Source: Limanda limanda (taxonomy: Eukaryota > Chordata > Actinopteri > Pleuronectiformes > Pleuronectidae). Taken from it: a stretch of 64,000 nt of DNA. The stretch spans positions 4,308,906 through 4,372,905 of the forward strand of contig NC_083649.1 in NCBI RefSeq assembly GCF_963576545.1. The letters run 5' to 3'. The notes beneath the pieces are model-generated. The model searched no databases. It was not told the origin of the DNA and saw nothing but the letters and a program-made list of their open reading frames with translations. Below are positions 1 through 13,308 of this stretch, piece after piece (the first letter of the stretch is position 1; each line of letters opens with the position of its first letter). Both the position numbers and the translations under genes were made by a program.

Positions 1-975
1 TTATTTAAAGGTATAAGTGCAGTGATGATATCTGACATCGACTCACTGGTGATTTATTCTGATTTGAACAGATGCATGTGTTTTTCTCCCAGTAAATAAT
101 ATCACGTTTGGATTTATTTTGACGGGTTAATCTGCATCTGTTGGAAACCGAAAACATCTGGTGTGCAGCCGTCGTTCATTGAGCTTTTTTGCTACCGTCT
201 CTTTTTGATGGAACCAATTTCCCTAAATTCTGAATCGGTGCCTTTTTAAGATTGCTTTCCTGCTCCTGTCATGCTGTGAAAAGCAATCTGAAGATCCCAG
301 CCAGGGGCTCGTCTGAAAGGCAGAACTGTCTTCTGAAGAGATGTGAGTCAACGCTGCATGTGATGATTATTATTATACTATCGATGAATATGATGATTAT
401 TATCTGGGCCACACAAATAACAGTTTTGTCAATGAAATCTGAGCGAGAAGGTTCCTGGTTAGACTTGATGTGGAGTTTCCTCTGGATAGTTTGACTGTCT
501 CCCATTGTCCTGAGTCTAGAATCGACCCCGACACCTGGGGGTCCGGGACAGGATGACATTTGACTCTGTAGAGCCCCCTGGTGGCTGCAGGGCCTCAATC
601 AGCAGCTCAGTTGCTTCGTAGGACCTCCAGTAAAATGACCATAGGTGTGAATGTTGAGTGTGAATGGATGTTTGTCCTTTTTCCACCTTTAGCTCGTAGG
701 ACCTTAAAGAAAAGACGATTTATAGATTATGGATAGAACTGTTCAGATTAAAAGAGACAATTACAAATCCTCCCATTGCAGAAATCATATTCTGCATTGA
801 TGTTTCATAATCTTTAACACACGTTATGATTTTTAAAACTTTGTTTCTCAACACACGTTAGATCCGAGCTCGGTGCGATCTCTTCTGAGCTTCACGTGAA
901 CAGAACACCGCAGGCCACTCCTTTGTGAAGGTTTAATAATCTATTGTGAAGGCATCATTCCAGTAACTGAGTGTT

Positions 976-976
<1 letters not shown>

Positions 977-1039
<63 letters not shown>

Positions 1040-1056
1040 TGTGTGTGTGTGTGTGT
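977..1056 (+). repeat. (GT)n microsatellite
   Basis: About 80 bp of GT repeats, interrupted once by CTT at 1038-1040. Typical fish dinucleotide array; the ORFs through it on both strands are artefacts. Confidence 0.97.
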
Positions 1057-2001
1057 CCCCAGAGACGGATGGCATTTCTTTTATACCGGCGTCTCTGTGT
1101 GGGTGAGAATCTCCAGAGAGAGCTAGTTTTACTTGGAGCTGTCCAATATGAAATAGAAGTTCCTCAGGGGAAAAGTTGAGAACATCAGCAGCCCCCCCCC
1201 CCCTCACCCCCCCCCCCCTCCTCTCCTGCTCCAGAGGATCTGTGAATTTAATCTCCTCCTGTCGGTACCTTGAAGGGAAGCTCAGTTGCCCACTTGCACT
1301 GTGTTGTAATCACTGCAGCTCACGATCTCACGCTCCAGCGTTCGTACGTTTCTGAGCTCGATCTGCGAGTTCGGTGCGTCGGACTCCGAGCTAACAGTCG
1401 CTAACCTGAAGTCAGAGGAAATACTATTATCATCGCACTGTATGCAGAAGGGATTTGAACTCAGGGAAATGTCAGCGACTCTGCTGGCAGGTCTGAGCTC
1501 CGATCGCCTGATCAAATAAATTGGACAGTGGCCATTTCCCCAACTGCCTCCTCAGAAAGGTCCTGGCTCACCCGAGGGTCTCCGGCTGATGGGAAGACTA
1601 CTTAGAATAATTGTCCTCAGAAAGGATGCCCCCCCACCCAATGCCGCCGCCTACTCGCTTCTGCAAGTGTGTGTGTCTGTGTGTTGTTTGTGTGTGTGTG
1701 TGTGTGGGAGGGAGAGAAGGAGAGGTAGCCTTTTCAAAGCGTGTGTCAGGATCTGTGTTCAACACGTGTTCACTCCAGGCTCGGCTTGTTATTGAGACAA
1801 GAAAGGGATGAAATGTCCTTTTTACTTTAACAGAAGTTAAGTGGAACATGTGTTGTTTTATTCATGGTCTTTATATTTATCTGCACATTAGACGATGTAG
1901 ATGCAGGAATTGTGGAGAGGCTCATAAAATATGTATGAACGATATAACACTGATGTCATCCACAGTGAGGTGGGTGTGGGCTGATCACTTCATTTGTCTG
2001 C

Positions 2002-2006
2002 TGTGT

Positions 2007-2083
<77 letters not shown>
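2002..2083 (+). repeat. (GT)n microsatellite
   Basis: About 82 bp of nearly pure GT repeats with one GAG interruption at 2011-2013. A 17-base G run follows at 2199-2215. Confidence 0.97.
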
Positions 2084-2084
<1 letters not shown>

Positions 2085-3060
2085 CTTTAGGTTTCAAACC
2101 CTCGTACAGTATCGTTTCAGATGACGCACGTAAATGTGAAGATGAGCTTTGATCTTATCTGTGATCTACTCCCACATGAGGATCAGGTTGTTGACAATGG
2201 GGGGGGGGGGGGGGGCAGTGGAAACACAAAGGCAGTTTTCTGACAAAGCGACGCTTCAGGTGTCGTCAGGGTTGTTTGGTCCTGAACTTGCAGCGAAAAA
2301 CCTGGATTTGAAACTTGATTTAACTTTTTCTCATATTTCTATTCAATTAAAAAGTACTATCTTTGGGTTTTTGATCCTTGGTCAGAGAGTAGAAGCCTAA
2401 ATATGCAAAAATAATCAACAGCTACCTAAACACTGATGAGCTGCAGCCCCGGTGCTAATGTAGTTAGATCACGACTGTAGAAGCAACTTAAAAACACTGG
2501 AGAACATCAATAGAATTAAAGGGTTTAATTAAATGTTTTTCTCAGACTCGTCCCTCCGGGGTTCAATCAATCCGGGTTTAAAGTCTCACGTGTTTTAACG
2601 TCTCGACCGACAGGAAGTTCACATCCAACCTGAACGTCCGACCACACACAGCTCACAGCCGCTGGTTGGTCATCAGCTGGATGTGATGGTGACGTTGCAA
2701 GAGTGATGTCATCAAGTGTTTAGAAGTAAATGTGTCTTAAAAAGTGAAGCAAAACTCCTGAATCAGTAAAACCAGATAGAATTTCCCTCCTGTACATTGG
2801 TTGGTTTCATTTTTGCAGCAGAATTACACAGAAACTGTAAATATAAGAAGTGATTTGCACAAATTTTGAAGGATGGATGGAACACTTGCATAGTTGTGGA
2901 CAAAGGTGCAGATCCAGGATGTTTGTTTAGGACTTTTTTAGGTGCAAATGTTAAATCTACTGTATTTGTTTTGTAATTTTCCAGTCGTAGCTTTCACCCT
3001 TTTTCTATCACGCAGCACATATACACTGTCGGGGGTCAGGTCGGGGGGGCTGTGGTTATT

Positions 3061-3166
3061 TGCGGTTCTGTATCTTGCTCGAGGACACTTTACAATGCAG
3101 ACTGCAGGTGCCGGGGATCAAACCGCCGGCCCTCTGGTGCGTGGTGGCCGACCCTCTTTACCTCTC
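3061..3166 (-). repeat. tRNA-like SINE fragment (minus strand)
   Basis: Read on the plus strand, this contains TATCTTGCTCGAGGACACTT and GGGGATCAAACCGCCGGC, followed by a GACC-CTCTTTACC stretch. This is the reverse complement of a common teleost dispersed sequence (tRNA-like head with a GTAGAGCGG-like A box and a GGTTCGATCCC-like B box, then AAGTGTCC..GGGCAAGA). It shares its head with the fragment at 17409-17471. Assignment is from memory of the family. Confidence 0.55.
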
Positions 3167-3624
3167 CCCGAAAACACACAGACACACAAACTGCACATCA
3201 CAAGGAGGGGGAAAATAAAAAGCTCCTTTCATCTTCGGCTGCAGCAACAAACAGCTTCTGTTTCCAGACCTGTTGTGTTTCTCACTGAGCAGCAGGAATC
3301 CGGGCGAAGCAAGTCGACACACGGCCGAGGTTTAAACTCCTAAGATCCTTAAACTTAAAAGAGACACGCTGAGCCGACTCCTGTACACTGTAATTATAAC
3401 GTCTGGATCTTTTCCGTAGCAGCAGACATCACGAGATCTGCTCCGCCTATGCAAATGTTTGCGTAGCCTAGAAACACAAAAAGCATTTCTCTGGTTTTTG
3501 TGTGTCCCCTGCTGCTTCTGTCGTTGCATAAAAACAAAAAGTGCAGACGTCTTTACAGAGTCGTACTCCAGGAGCTGCTGTGGTTCTGTTTCCACGCAGA
3601 TCATCAAAACAACTAAATGCTCGT

Positions 3625-4412
3625 CCCTCTTTCTCTTCGGACTTACTCAACATGTCTTTGAACATCGCTAAAAACACTAAATAATCTAAAAGTATTCATA
3701 TATTTATCATTATTACATACTATCAATCCTACAGTTCATGTTAAACATGTTGAACACTCATCAAAATCACAACTGTTTGCTCTCCTGGCACCTAAATGGT
3801 GGAATGAGCTCCCCATCGACATCCGGACATCAGAAAGTTTACACATCTTCCGCCGCAAACTAAAAACACATCTCTTCAGACTATACCTTGAATAAAAAAA
3901 ATAAAAAAAAAATAAAAACACTAACAATTTTCGAAACTAACAATTTAGTAGCACTTAAATGGCACTTACTTATAGCATTTTGTAGTTTTGCTTTATTTTT
4001 TAAGAAATTGTACTTTCTTGATTCTTGTTGTTCTTGGTTTGTTCCCTCGGGGTTGAATGCACTTAAGTCGCTTTGGATAAAAGCGTCAGCTAAATGAAAT
4101 GTAATGTTAAGTACCAGTGCGAATATACTATTAATGACTTATGACTAGTATATGATGTTATACAATTGAATTAATGCTCAAAAAGTGATTTATTTTAAAC
4201 TTGAATGAAGCCTAAGTGAGGTTTAAATTATCTACATTTTCTGACTGACACGAGTTTCTGATGATCGAGATATTAAATCCCAAACCTGTTCAGGATGTCA
4301 AATTACGTTAAGTAAGTAATGTGGAGTTTTCAGAGTTAGGTTAGTAATTGATTCTCCATGTTGTGTTCCACTGGTCATTTGATCTGAGGCTGACGAACCA
4401 GCCAAGTTACGT
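3625..4412 (+). repeat. Left arm of a ~400-bp inverted duplication (with LINE inserted)
   Basis: After removing 3745-4110 this arm matches the reverse complement of 5550-5972 at roughly 85-90% by eye. Shared blocks include AAAAGTATTCATATATTTAT, GATGTTATACAATTGAATTA and TGTGGAGTTTTCAGAGTTA. The arms are about 1.1 kb apart. This may be two copies of one unclassified transposon in opposite orientation, or a foldback structure. Confidence 0.85.
3745..4103 (+). mobile_element. L2/CR1-type LINE 3' fragment
   Basis: A 5'-truncated LINE. Bases 3771-3893 translate to the end of a reverse-transcriptase ORF: ALLAPKWWNELPIDIRTSES, then a LHIFRRKLKTHLFRLYLE-like tail and a stop. The APKWWNELP..IR....L..F.R.LKTHLF pattern is characteristic of fish L2-type LINEs. 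An AT-rich 3' UTR and the tail GTCGCTTTGGATAAAAGCG near 4068-4086, then AAATGTAATG, follow. The heptamer ATGTTAA at 3738-3744 and 4104-4110 is the probable target duplication; the empty site is seen in the paired inverted arm. Confidence 0.85.
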
Positions 4413-4987
4413 CTGCCTTTTTTTAATATTCCAGTCAGAAGTGGCTGAGCTACTGGGCCTGCTGCTCGTGCAGATCCACGGATCGACACTGACACCTCTC
4501 TGGTCTCGGGGCAACAATGACGATCACATTGCATGAGCTCTCTCTCTCCTCTCGGTTCTGCTGCGTGTGCATGTTGTTCTATCTCTCGAGGCCCAGGAGG
4601 CGCTGGAATTAGACGCACACACAGTAAAGGTGGAATTGTACAGAGGCGAAAAAACAAAAGAAAGGCTTTTTGAAGGAGAAGTCATCAGGTTTGTCTCAGT
4701 TTCATCCTCACGTTACAGCAGCTTCTCTGCTCGGCCTTTTCTCTCTTTCTGTCAACGCGTCAGAAGGTCTCAGCCTCATTTCTGCCTCTTCTTCTGATCA
4801 TCGTCGGAGTCTTTTCACGACTCTGCAGTTTTCTATCGAGTCCCGGGAAATTTTTAACTTTTCTTTGTTTACCAACGAAGCTGGAAAGTAGAAATAAATA
4901 AAAATGTGTGCACCAGTACATGCCCGGATCCAGCAGAGAGGAGGCAGAGGCGCCGACCCCCTGGAAGTCTGACAAGCCCCCTGCAGC

Positions 4988-5038
4988 CACACACACACAC
5001 ACACACACAAAAACACACACACACACACAGACACACAC
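4988..5038 (+). repeat. (CA)n microsatellite
   Basis: About 50 bp of CA repeats interrupted by AAAA and AGAC. Confidence 0.95.
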
Positions 5039-5549
5039 TAGATGTTTTCTTCTATGTTTCTCTGGCAGACCAGGAAAGTAGTTGCCTCCTCTGTCAATCA
5101 TCCCACATGTTCTGCTCAGGCAGCTCAACATTCACACGCTGGCTACTTCCTGTTTTTCTCCATCATTGCAAACACACTGATGTGAAACTCAAAACTCCAA
5201 ACTAGTAGTAAAAAGTAAAACCACCTGAGGAAATCATAGTATTACTGCTGAATATCTTTGGTACGTGTTGTGCTATATGAAAAGATGACTTATCACCTGG
5301 TTTCAAGTCAGGTCGTTTGTATTAAATTGTGTTGTCATCGCTGCCAGGATTAATTCAACAATAAATCAACAACATTCAGGCTTCATCCACATTAGTAAGA
5401 TTAAAAAATGCATCATCGCTAATATGGAAACGACCGACGTCCACACGGGAGAGACGCTGAAACTGAGACGTCTGGAAACAAGACTTAGTTTGAAAACTCA
5501 GGGATTGAGTTTTAGTCTGGATGAGCAGAAATGAATTTTTTTGGTCATA

Positions 5550-5972
5550 ACGTAACTTCGCTGGTTCGTCAGGTTCCGATCAAATGACCACCGGAAGAAA
5601 AGTAGAACATTACATGGAGAATCAATAACTAACATAACTCTGAAAACTCCACATTCTGTAGAAACTATCTTTACATCCTGAGCAGGTTTGGGATTAAATA
5701 TCTAAAACATCAGAAACTTGTGTCGATAATTTAAACTTCACTTCGGCTTCATTCAAGTTTAAAATAAATAATTGAGTTTTTGAACATTAATTCAATTGTA
5801 TAACATCATATAATAGTCATAAATCATTAATAGTGTATTCGCACTGGTACTTAACATGAACTGTAGTAATGATAGTATGTAATAATGATAAATATATGAA
5901 TACTTTTAAATGATTAGTGCTTTTAACGATGTTCAAAGACACGTTACATAAGTCTGAATAGAAAGAGACAAG
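5550..5972 (-). repeat. Right arm of the ~400-bp inverted duplication (empty site)
   Basis: Reverse complement matches 3625-4412 but lacks the LINE insertion: ACAGTTCATGTTAAGTACC runs through uninterrupted. It thus represents the pre-insertion state and fixes the LINE boundaries in the other arm. Confidence 0.85.
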
Positions 5973-7249
5973 CAAACATAGAATAATGTATAAAATAAAG
6001 AACTCCCACAGTTTTCTATGTGAACGTGTTTCTTCAGCACATTTGACTTCATGTTTGAAATCGTTCAGACGCAGAAGAGCAGTCGGTGAACTTCAGTGAC
6101 CGTTTACATTACGCTCAGTTTTTATGGCGGTTGAGAGATGATTTACTGTTTGTTTTTGAACGTCGGGTCAAACAAAAAACCCCCCCGATAAACACAACAC
6201 AACATCAGCAGAAGCACAACGGCGCTGAGGCTGAAACCCGGTGCACGGCGGCGTGAGCGTAAATAAATAAACCTCATGTCACTGGACACATAAGAGCAGC
6301 ACATCCACAACCGGCCAAGGACAAATAAAAAATCTGCACTTATTTTGAATTATACATATCTTGGTGGAATGGATTTTGTTGTGTCTGCAGGAGGCACAAG
6401 TTGTGTGTAAAGTGCCGCCTTCAGAGGAAACTAATGGAGCTTCTGCCTGCACACAAGGGGGGGGGGGGACAGATTTAGCTGTTGGGGAGAGGAGTTGTGT
6501 TTGTGCTGAAATGCAGAAGCGAGTGCAGCTAATGCCTCTGAGACGCCGAGCGCTGACATTCTGCTTGTTTATTTGCTTTTCTGCCTTCGTGTGTGCGAGT
6601 CGCTAAAGGGACGAACGTGAAGCCGGGCTCGCCCCCCCGATCGGGCCACGGCGAGTGTTCCATCTCCGGCCTCTGCCATCAGATGTTTGTTTTCCACATC
6701 ACACGCCACCGGTGAACGCCAAAGACCACGGTCCAATCTGTCCGGGTCGTCGGTGCCCAGATGAAACATTCAGCGGAGCTCTGAAAATGAGAAAATGAGA
6801 AAAGATTGAGAGGGTGTTTGTGTAAAAATATTCAAGCTTCATCAAAAGGAATAATTCTGTTGTGGAGCTGGCGAAGCTCAAGATGGAGTCGTAATCATTT
6901 CCTTATTGTCACCTCGAGTGGAGGGAAACGATTTCTCTTGTAAGCACTGAAAAAATATAACAAATATTAGTCTTCTCGAGTTTCCTTCTCGCTATTTAGA
7001 CCATTTCTCCCCTTTTTTATGTTTATTTAAAAGATATTTCTTGTTTATTACATTTTGGGTCTTATTTTGGACTATAAATAATATTTGGCTATAATATCTT
7101 TCGCAATCAAAATAAAAAAAGGGGTCCTGAAACGTGGTGATTTTGCTAAAGCGAAGTCTTCAACAAGCGGTTTATACAGTGTAGAGAAATCTATTATGTT
7201 TCAGAATATATACAGTAAATTAATTGCACATATTGGTTCATATTTTAGA

Positions 7250-8075
<826 letters not shown>

Positions 8076-8389
8076 CACTTTCATTGACTTGTTTTTGCTC
8101 AGAGACGTTTGGTTTGAGTCCGACTCCGTAAAGAAGTTCCGGCTCTAAGTGTTAAAAAAAAAACAGAATTAGTCTTAAGAATCACAGAGACTCATAATTG
8201 CAGCGTTTAGCAGGAGAACGTCTCACCTCAGCATTAGCTGTTTGATCTCTGCTGTAATTATCGGGCTTACTCGTCTCTTCTGGAAGAATTTAAACTTTAC
8301 GCTGTTTGTTCGTCTCACGGCAGCTGGAACAAAGCGCTGCTGGTTGTCCTATGAGTGTTGGGGGGGTTTGTCTTTGTGAGGACACTCTT

Positions 8390-9084
8390 TTTTTAGAATA
8401 TTTTATTTTTCCAAATATTTTCACAATGTAAGAGAACTCTACATTAAACATTACAGAAAATTACATAACAAAAATAAAAAAAAATACACACATAGATTAA
8501 ATAAAACGAATTAAATAAATAAAGTAAATAATTCCCCCCGACCAAAGAGAAAACAAAAAACAAAAAAATGTTGGTGCATAGGATGACACATCACAGAGAA
8601 ATACCGCAATGATACGGTACATAATGTAATTCAGAGCTCCAAATAGTTACAGTCCTATGGTACCGTTGGTGGTGTATCCATGTTCTCCAAATAAGGCTGC
8701 CAGATTTTCAAAAATAACTTATATTTCTTTCTGAGACTATATGTAATCTTTTCAAGAGGAATACAACTGTTCATTTCCACAGACCATCAGTCTATGAGAG
8801 TCGGGGAATCAGACTTCCAAGTCATTGCTATACATTTCCTGGCCACACATAAAGCAATTTCTGCAAATTTAATTTGGAGCTTTGTTGAAAGTTGTGAAGT
8901 TTCCCAGTAAACATAGCTCAGGATCCAATGGAAAGGTAACTCCATGGGATCTCAGTTAAGGCATTACAAAAGTGTACAGTGTAGGAAGGAGCCAACCTCT
9001 ATACCACATCTAAAACACATTTCTGACAATTCAGGTTTGGATTTATGTAGCTTCTGTGGGGTGAGGTACAGTTGATGAAGAAAA
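8390..9084 (-). mobile_element. L1/Tx1-like LINE 3' fragment, minus strand, with 16-bp TSD
   Basis: The direct repeat TTGTGAGGACACTCTT occurs at 8374-8389 and 9085-9100 and is read as the target-site duplication. Between them the minus strand encodes a degraded LINE ORF2 C-terminus: a CFRCGIE-type cysteine motif around 9000, and nearer the 3' end a segment with IPLEKITYSLRKK and LKIWQPYLENMD. Frameshifts are present. The left end (AT-rich, with T runs) is the element's 3' end. Clade assignment is from memory of fish Tx1/L1 sequences. Confidence 0.75.
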
Positions 9085-9847
9085 TTGTGAGGACACTCTT
9101 GATAACCAGGGACGTGCCGTTGTTAACCACGTCTCATTTTTCCAGGAGCCACATTTATCACATCCCTCATTTTCACCTAGCAGGAATAAATCCGATCAGC
9201 TTCACCACCGACCGGCAGCTGCAGTTTACAATTTTTGCAATTTGCTTCTGCGATATTTCCCCAGCTTCTCTCTCTCTCCTCTTCTAATTTTCGGAGCCCC
9301 CCCTATTAAAAAAATGCGTCCCTGGCAGACTCCAGCCCCGGCTCCGGTTCTCCAGCTGTGCAGGAAAGAGAAAAAACCCTCAAAGCTGTTTACTAGTGAA
9401 GATAAATACCCGAGATATCAAAGTGCTCCCGATGATTGATAAGATCGCTGCTTTCTGATCCGTGGGCGGAGCCGTGTTCGTCGCTGTCTATCGGGGGGGA
9501 AATCGTTACGGTGCCAGGGAAAATTTGTAAGTGGTTATTGGCATTTACATCTTTTACGAAGAAGGAGTGAGATTAAAGCCCCTGGAGCAGAGCGTGTTGC
9601 AGAATGTTTCTCACCGAGGAAACTCCAAATCGAAAAACATAACTTTGGCAACGATTGACAGGTTATTGAGCAATATTCTCTCATATTCGAAGAGAGAATA
9701 TTGAGGATGAATGAGATGAACGGAGACGGAGACTGGACTTGATTTGTTGAGGAGACAGATTCAAACTTTGGCAACGACAACACAATTTGCTAATTGAGAT
9801 CAAATCCTGATCCGATTAAAACCCAATACTCAGCTTGTCAATATACA

Positions 9848-10060
9848 ATTTTTTTTTTATTTTATTTTATTTTTTTTTTAACAATATCTTTTATTGAAGT
9901 TTCAAGTGCATATCAAACTTAATGACGAATTTACAAACATTTTCATTTATATCCCCTCGAACAGCCACTCGTTCACACAGACAAAGAAAAATAAATAAAT
10001 AAAATGGACAATGACAACAGACAACAAACTAATGGAGTAAAAAAAAAAAAAAAAAAAAGG
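9848..10060 (-). repeat. Possible retroposon 3' end with A/T homopolymers
   Basis: T-rich run at 9848-9880, then ATATCTTTTATTGAAGTTTC, and an 18-base A run at about 10041-10058. T-run followed by a TTTTATTGAAG-like motif is typical of minus-strand LINE 3' ends. No ORF supports this. Confidence 0.35.
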
Positions 10061-11054
10061 CAGGATAATATACTAATTTTTACAAATTACGTGAGCAATC
10101 TATGCTTTATACTTTCTCACTTGCAATATACCTACACCTGCAGGATTATATGAGCAATTTACACTTATTACTGCTTTAGTTTCTCTTTATCTTCTATATA
10201 TTATGAGCCAGATGTTACAAAAATACAGAATCGATTTTTGCACGACAATAAAAGTCTTTCAAAGTTTTGATTAGAAGTTTGAACGTAAATATAGTTTTCC
10301 TGTTTGAACTGATACAATAAGCTTCTTAAACACGTCGCCATCATGTGTCAGGAGTCGGTACTCTGCTATTTCTCAACATGCACGAACCTTTACTCTTTTA
10401 AATATTTCATATTCATCCAGCACAGTAAGTAGAGTTTGACATTTTATTATGAAACTTAAATCAAATTGTAAAATACATTCACGTCTTAAACGCATTCTTA
10501 CCGTGAGTTTCATTACACTGTGGAGAAAAGAAAAATCCCGTTTTGTTGCTGCTCTGCCTGAGGCGACGTTCTCTTCAAATATTTTCAATAAATAATCTTC
10601 CACAGCTCCATTAAGGAACAAAATTAAAGACTCGGAGGCTGTAATTTGATTTAGTCCTGCTTTTTCAAACGTTATTTATTAACGGCAGCCAGTTAGATTA
10701 AATTACAGCGTGTGTGGCGCCGCGGTTTGACATGATTTCTGGCAGCGAGTGTCATAAATGGGTCATGAGGACATTGGCCTCCGAGCAGCCGGCGGAGACA
10801 CAACGAGCCGCAGAGGAAGAGACAGGGACGCTGAGATTGGAACAAAGGTCAGAATAAACAGTGTCCAGAAGGATTTTAATGATTTGTTTGCTAAATTCAG
10901 TGTCAACACGAGTTCTACTTCCACAGAACCTTTGTTGAACGTGTTCAGTTTGGGACAAATTGGTCGGTCTGGCTGCCTCAGTGTGAGTTTCTCTTTTTAG
11001 GGAAACGTGTGATTTTTCATCTAGTATGTAGATAAAGAGTCTGAGGTAGAGGGA

Positions 11055-11154
11055 GCTCCTCTTCCCCAGAGAAAACTCATCATACTTAATATGTTGCCTA
11101 CTTATATATTCTCTCTACTTATATCTTTACAGAGGTAGAGGACAGGGGTTCAAG
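11055..11154 (+). repeat. 100-bp direct repeat, left copy, abutting MITE
   Basis: Matches 11598-11699 at about 93% by eye, from GCTCCTCT through AGAGGTAGAGGACAGGGGTT to CAAG. Its last base is directly followed by the MITE terminus CATAGAT. Confidence 0.9.
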
Positions 11155-11598
11155 CATAGATATATATAAAGACTAGATGTCTCGTTCGACGTCGCCGGAC
11201 GTCGCCACATGGCGGCCATCTTGCCAGAGGTTGCTCGCTCACCCATAACATTGTGTTGGTAGTGGTAAATAACCATAACTTGCTCAATTTTCAACCGATT
11301 TGGAAACAGTCTGGTTTGTTATAAACGTCAGAGATGTAGTTATGTCACTGCATAAATTATTCATTTTTTTTAGAAAATAACATAATTATTCATAAGTATG
11401 CAGAGTCATATCTACATCTCTGACTTTTATAACAAAACCAGATCGTTTAAAAATCGGTTGAAAATTGAGCAAGTTATACCAACACAATGTTATGGGTGAG
11501 CGAGCTGCCCCCTAGCAAGATGGCCGCCATGTGCGGACGTTCGTCTCCGTTGGCCGGCAACGCAGACGAGACCTCTAGTCTTTATATATAAATCTATG
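11155..11598. mobile_element. Palindromic (foldback) MITE, copy 1
   Basis: 444 bp, running from CATAGATATATATAAAGACT to the inverted CTTTATATATAAATCTATG. The arms stay complementary far inwards: CACATGGCGGCCATCTTG pairs with CAAGATGGCCGCCATGTG, CCATAACATTGTGTTGG with CCAACACAATGTTATGG, and GTCAGAGATGTAG with CTACATCTCTGAC. The centre is AT-rich near 11350-11380. No ORF. A second copy lies at 62758-63076. Superfamily unknown; no clear short TSD. Confidence 0.88.
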
Positions 11599-11699
11599 CT
11601 CCTCTCCCCTCCAGAGAAAACTCATCATACTTAATATGTTATATACTTATATATTCTCACTACTTAAATCTTTACAGAGGTAGAGGACAGGGGTTCAAG
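11598..11699 (+). repeat. 100-bp direct repeat, right copy, abutting MITE
   Basis: Second copy of 11055-11154, starting at the last base of the MITE and ending in GGGGTTCAAG. It differs by a few substitutions and a 2-base indel. Confidence 0.9.
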
Positions 11700-12007
11700 T
11701 ACCGTTTTTAATACTTCAGAGATATGCTCTGATATCACAGTCTCCGCCTTTGCAGCTTCTCACATCTGCACTTCCAGTTTCCTGTAAACCTTAATTGCAA
11801 AACAGGTATTTTAATCAGGCCAGACGTTCACTGCAGAGGATTCAGTGATGTGGTTGTCATTGGAAGCTGTGGAGCCAGCGAGGTGAGCGTGCAGCATCTG
11901 GAATGTGAGGCCCGGCAGCAGCAGCTCTCAGTCTGATCGGTGTCGCCGTGGCAGAAGGCTTCTGTGGTGGAGTGAGCAGGTAGCAGCTCCTCCATCGTTC
12001 CCCTGAG

Positions 12008-12040
12008 CAGCAGCAGCATCAGCAGCAGCAGCAGCAGCAG
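12008..12040 (+). repeat. (CAG)n trinucleotide run with one CAT interruption
   Basis: Eleven triplets, all CAG except one CAT. It is intronic, not coding. Confidence 0.95.
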
Positions 12041-12800
12041 TCGGGCTCGTGCAGACCCTGAGAGTTTGGGCTGTGTGCATTTGCGATGCCCTTTGATTAA
12101 TCAGCATTAAAACTGTTCAATGGGAAGCTGTAGTCACGCGGCACTCCCACGGGTTAGTGCCTCCCCCCCCCCTCTCGTCTGATTAGAAACATGGCTTCTG
12201 CACAATACGCAGGCCCCCTCTTTTCAAAAGATGATGATGAATATGCAGTGGCTTTTAAAAAGCTGCCGCTGTGTGAAGCTAATGAATATAAACACACAGA
12301 ACCACTCATCGGGGGTTGCTCCCTCACTGGAAATGCTTCTGCCCGACAATGAGGTGTAATTATCGTCGGGGGTGATCAGTGTTTTCACCGGCTCCAGTAA
12401 TCAAGTAGCAACTAGGTCAACTCGTTCGTCTTTTTTTACGTTTTCCTCTTTTTCGTCTCAGATCAAAGGGAACACGCGTCATCGGGATGATTTCTTAAAC
12501 GTTACATATTTCTGTTTCATCTTCCCGTTGACGGAGCCGTAACAGATAATTACCGTGTTTTCTCTAACGTGCGAGATTTGATGAAAGACGACAATAAAGA
12601 GATGCAACCTTCTTTAGTGTCGGTTTCAGACAAAGAGAGGTCGAGAGGGTTTGGAGCAGACGTGAGCAAAAGAGAAAAGATGTGTCTCGTGTGTGTTCCC
12701 TCAGAACAGCCGACCTCACCTCCTCTCAGGGTCGGGGGGGTCGAGGAGCAGGTCAGGTCCCATGAGGACGGTTCCAAACAGAGTCGTTCACTGATGGAGA

Positions 12801-13279
12801 CCATGTGATGCAGATCAAAGCCATTTCAAAGTCAGGAAGTGGAATTTAAAGACAAAGAGGTTGATGTAGTTCAGGAGCATTTTGTCATATCTCCTGAAAT
12901 CCTCTTTAAATCCTGATGGCAATGAATTCATGAAAAGTTCTGAGAACAGCAACTGAATAAAGCACTGGAAGAAGAAGGTTAAACTCCTCCATCACTTTAT
13001 TATGAAAATAATGTGATAATATACCTAGATGTCTATCGTTCTTATTTCTGCCTTCCTTCTTTCGGTTGGGGGTAGAGAAGGTAGAGCGGATCGTCCTCTA
13101 ACCATGAAGGAGTGATGAGAAGCAAATTAATATAAAAGTGCAATATGCTAATAAAGTGAACTTTAACGTGTTTATTAGTAATTTGAACGAATAGGCTTTT
13201 AGAATATTGAACACATGTTTTTCAGTTAAACCAAACTTGCATATTAAGGTGTATGAAATGACAGCTTCCCAAAAGTGAA
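12801..13279 (+). repeat. Dispersed element fragment paralogous to the 3' half of the 15924-17684 hAT
   Basis: Matches 17133-17633 along its whole length by eye: CCATGTGATGCAGATCAAAG, TTCAGGAGCATTT, GTAGAGCGGATCGTCCTCTA, and TTAAACCAAACTTGCATAT. It lacks a ~35-bp piece (the GGTTCAATCCCC region) present in the other copy. Because the other copy lies inside a TSD-bounded hAT element, this is probably a fragment of the same family. Confidence 0.8.
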
Positions 13280-13294
13280 GCCAAATCCTCCTGA

Positions 13295-13308
13295 TCGCCC
13301 CCTGGTGG
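13295..13308 (-). promoter_or_regulatory. Candidate CTCF core in a repeat fragment
   Basis: The minus strand reads CCACCAGGGGGCGA, 13 of 14 positions of the CTCF core. It lies in what looks like a dispersed repeat, so similar sites may be widespread in this genome. Confidence 0.3.
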
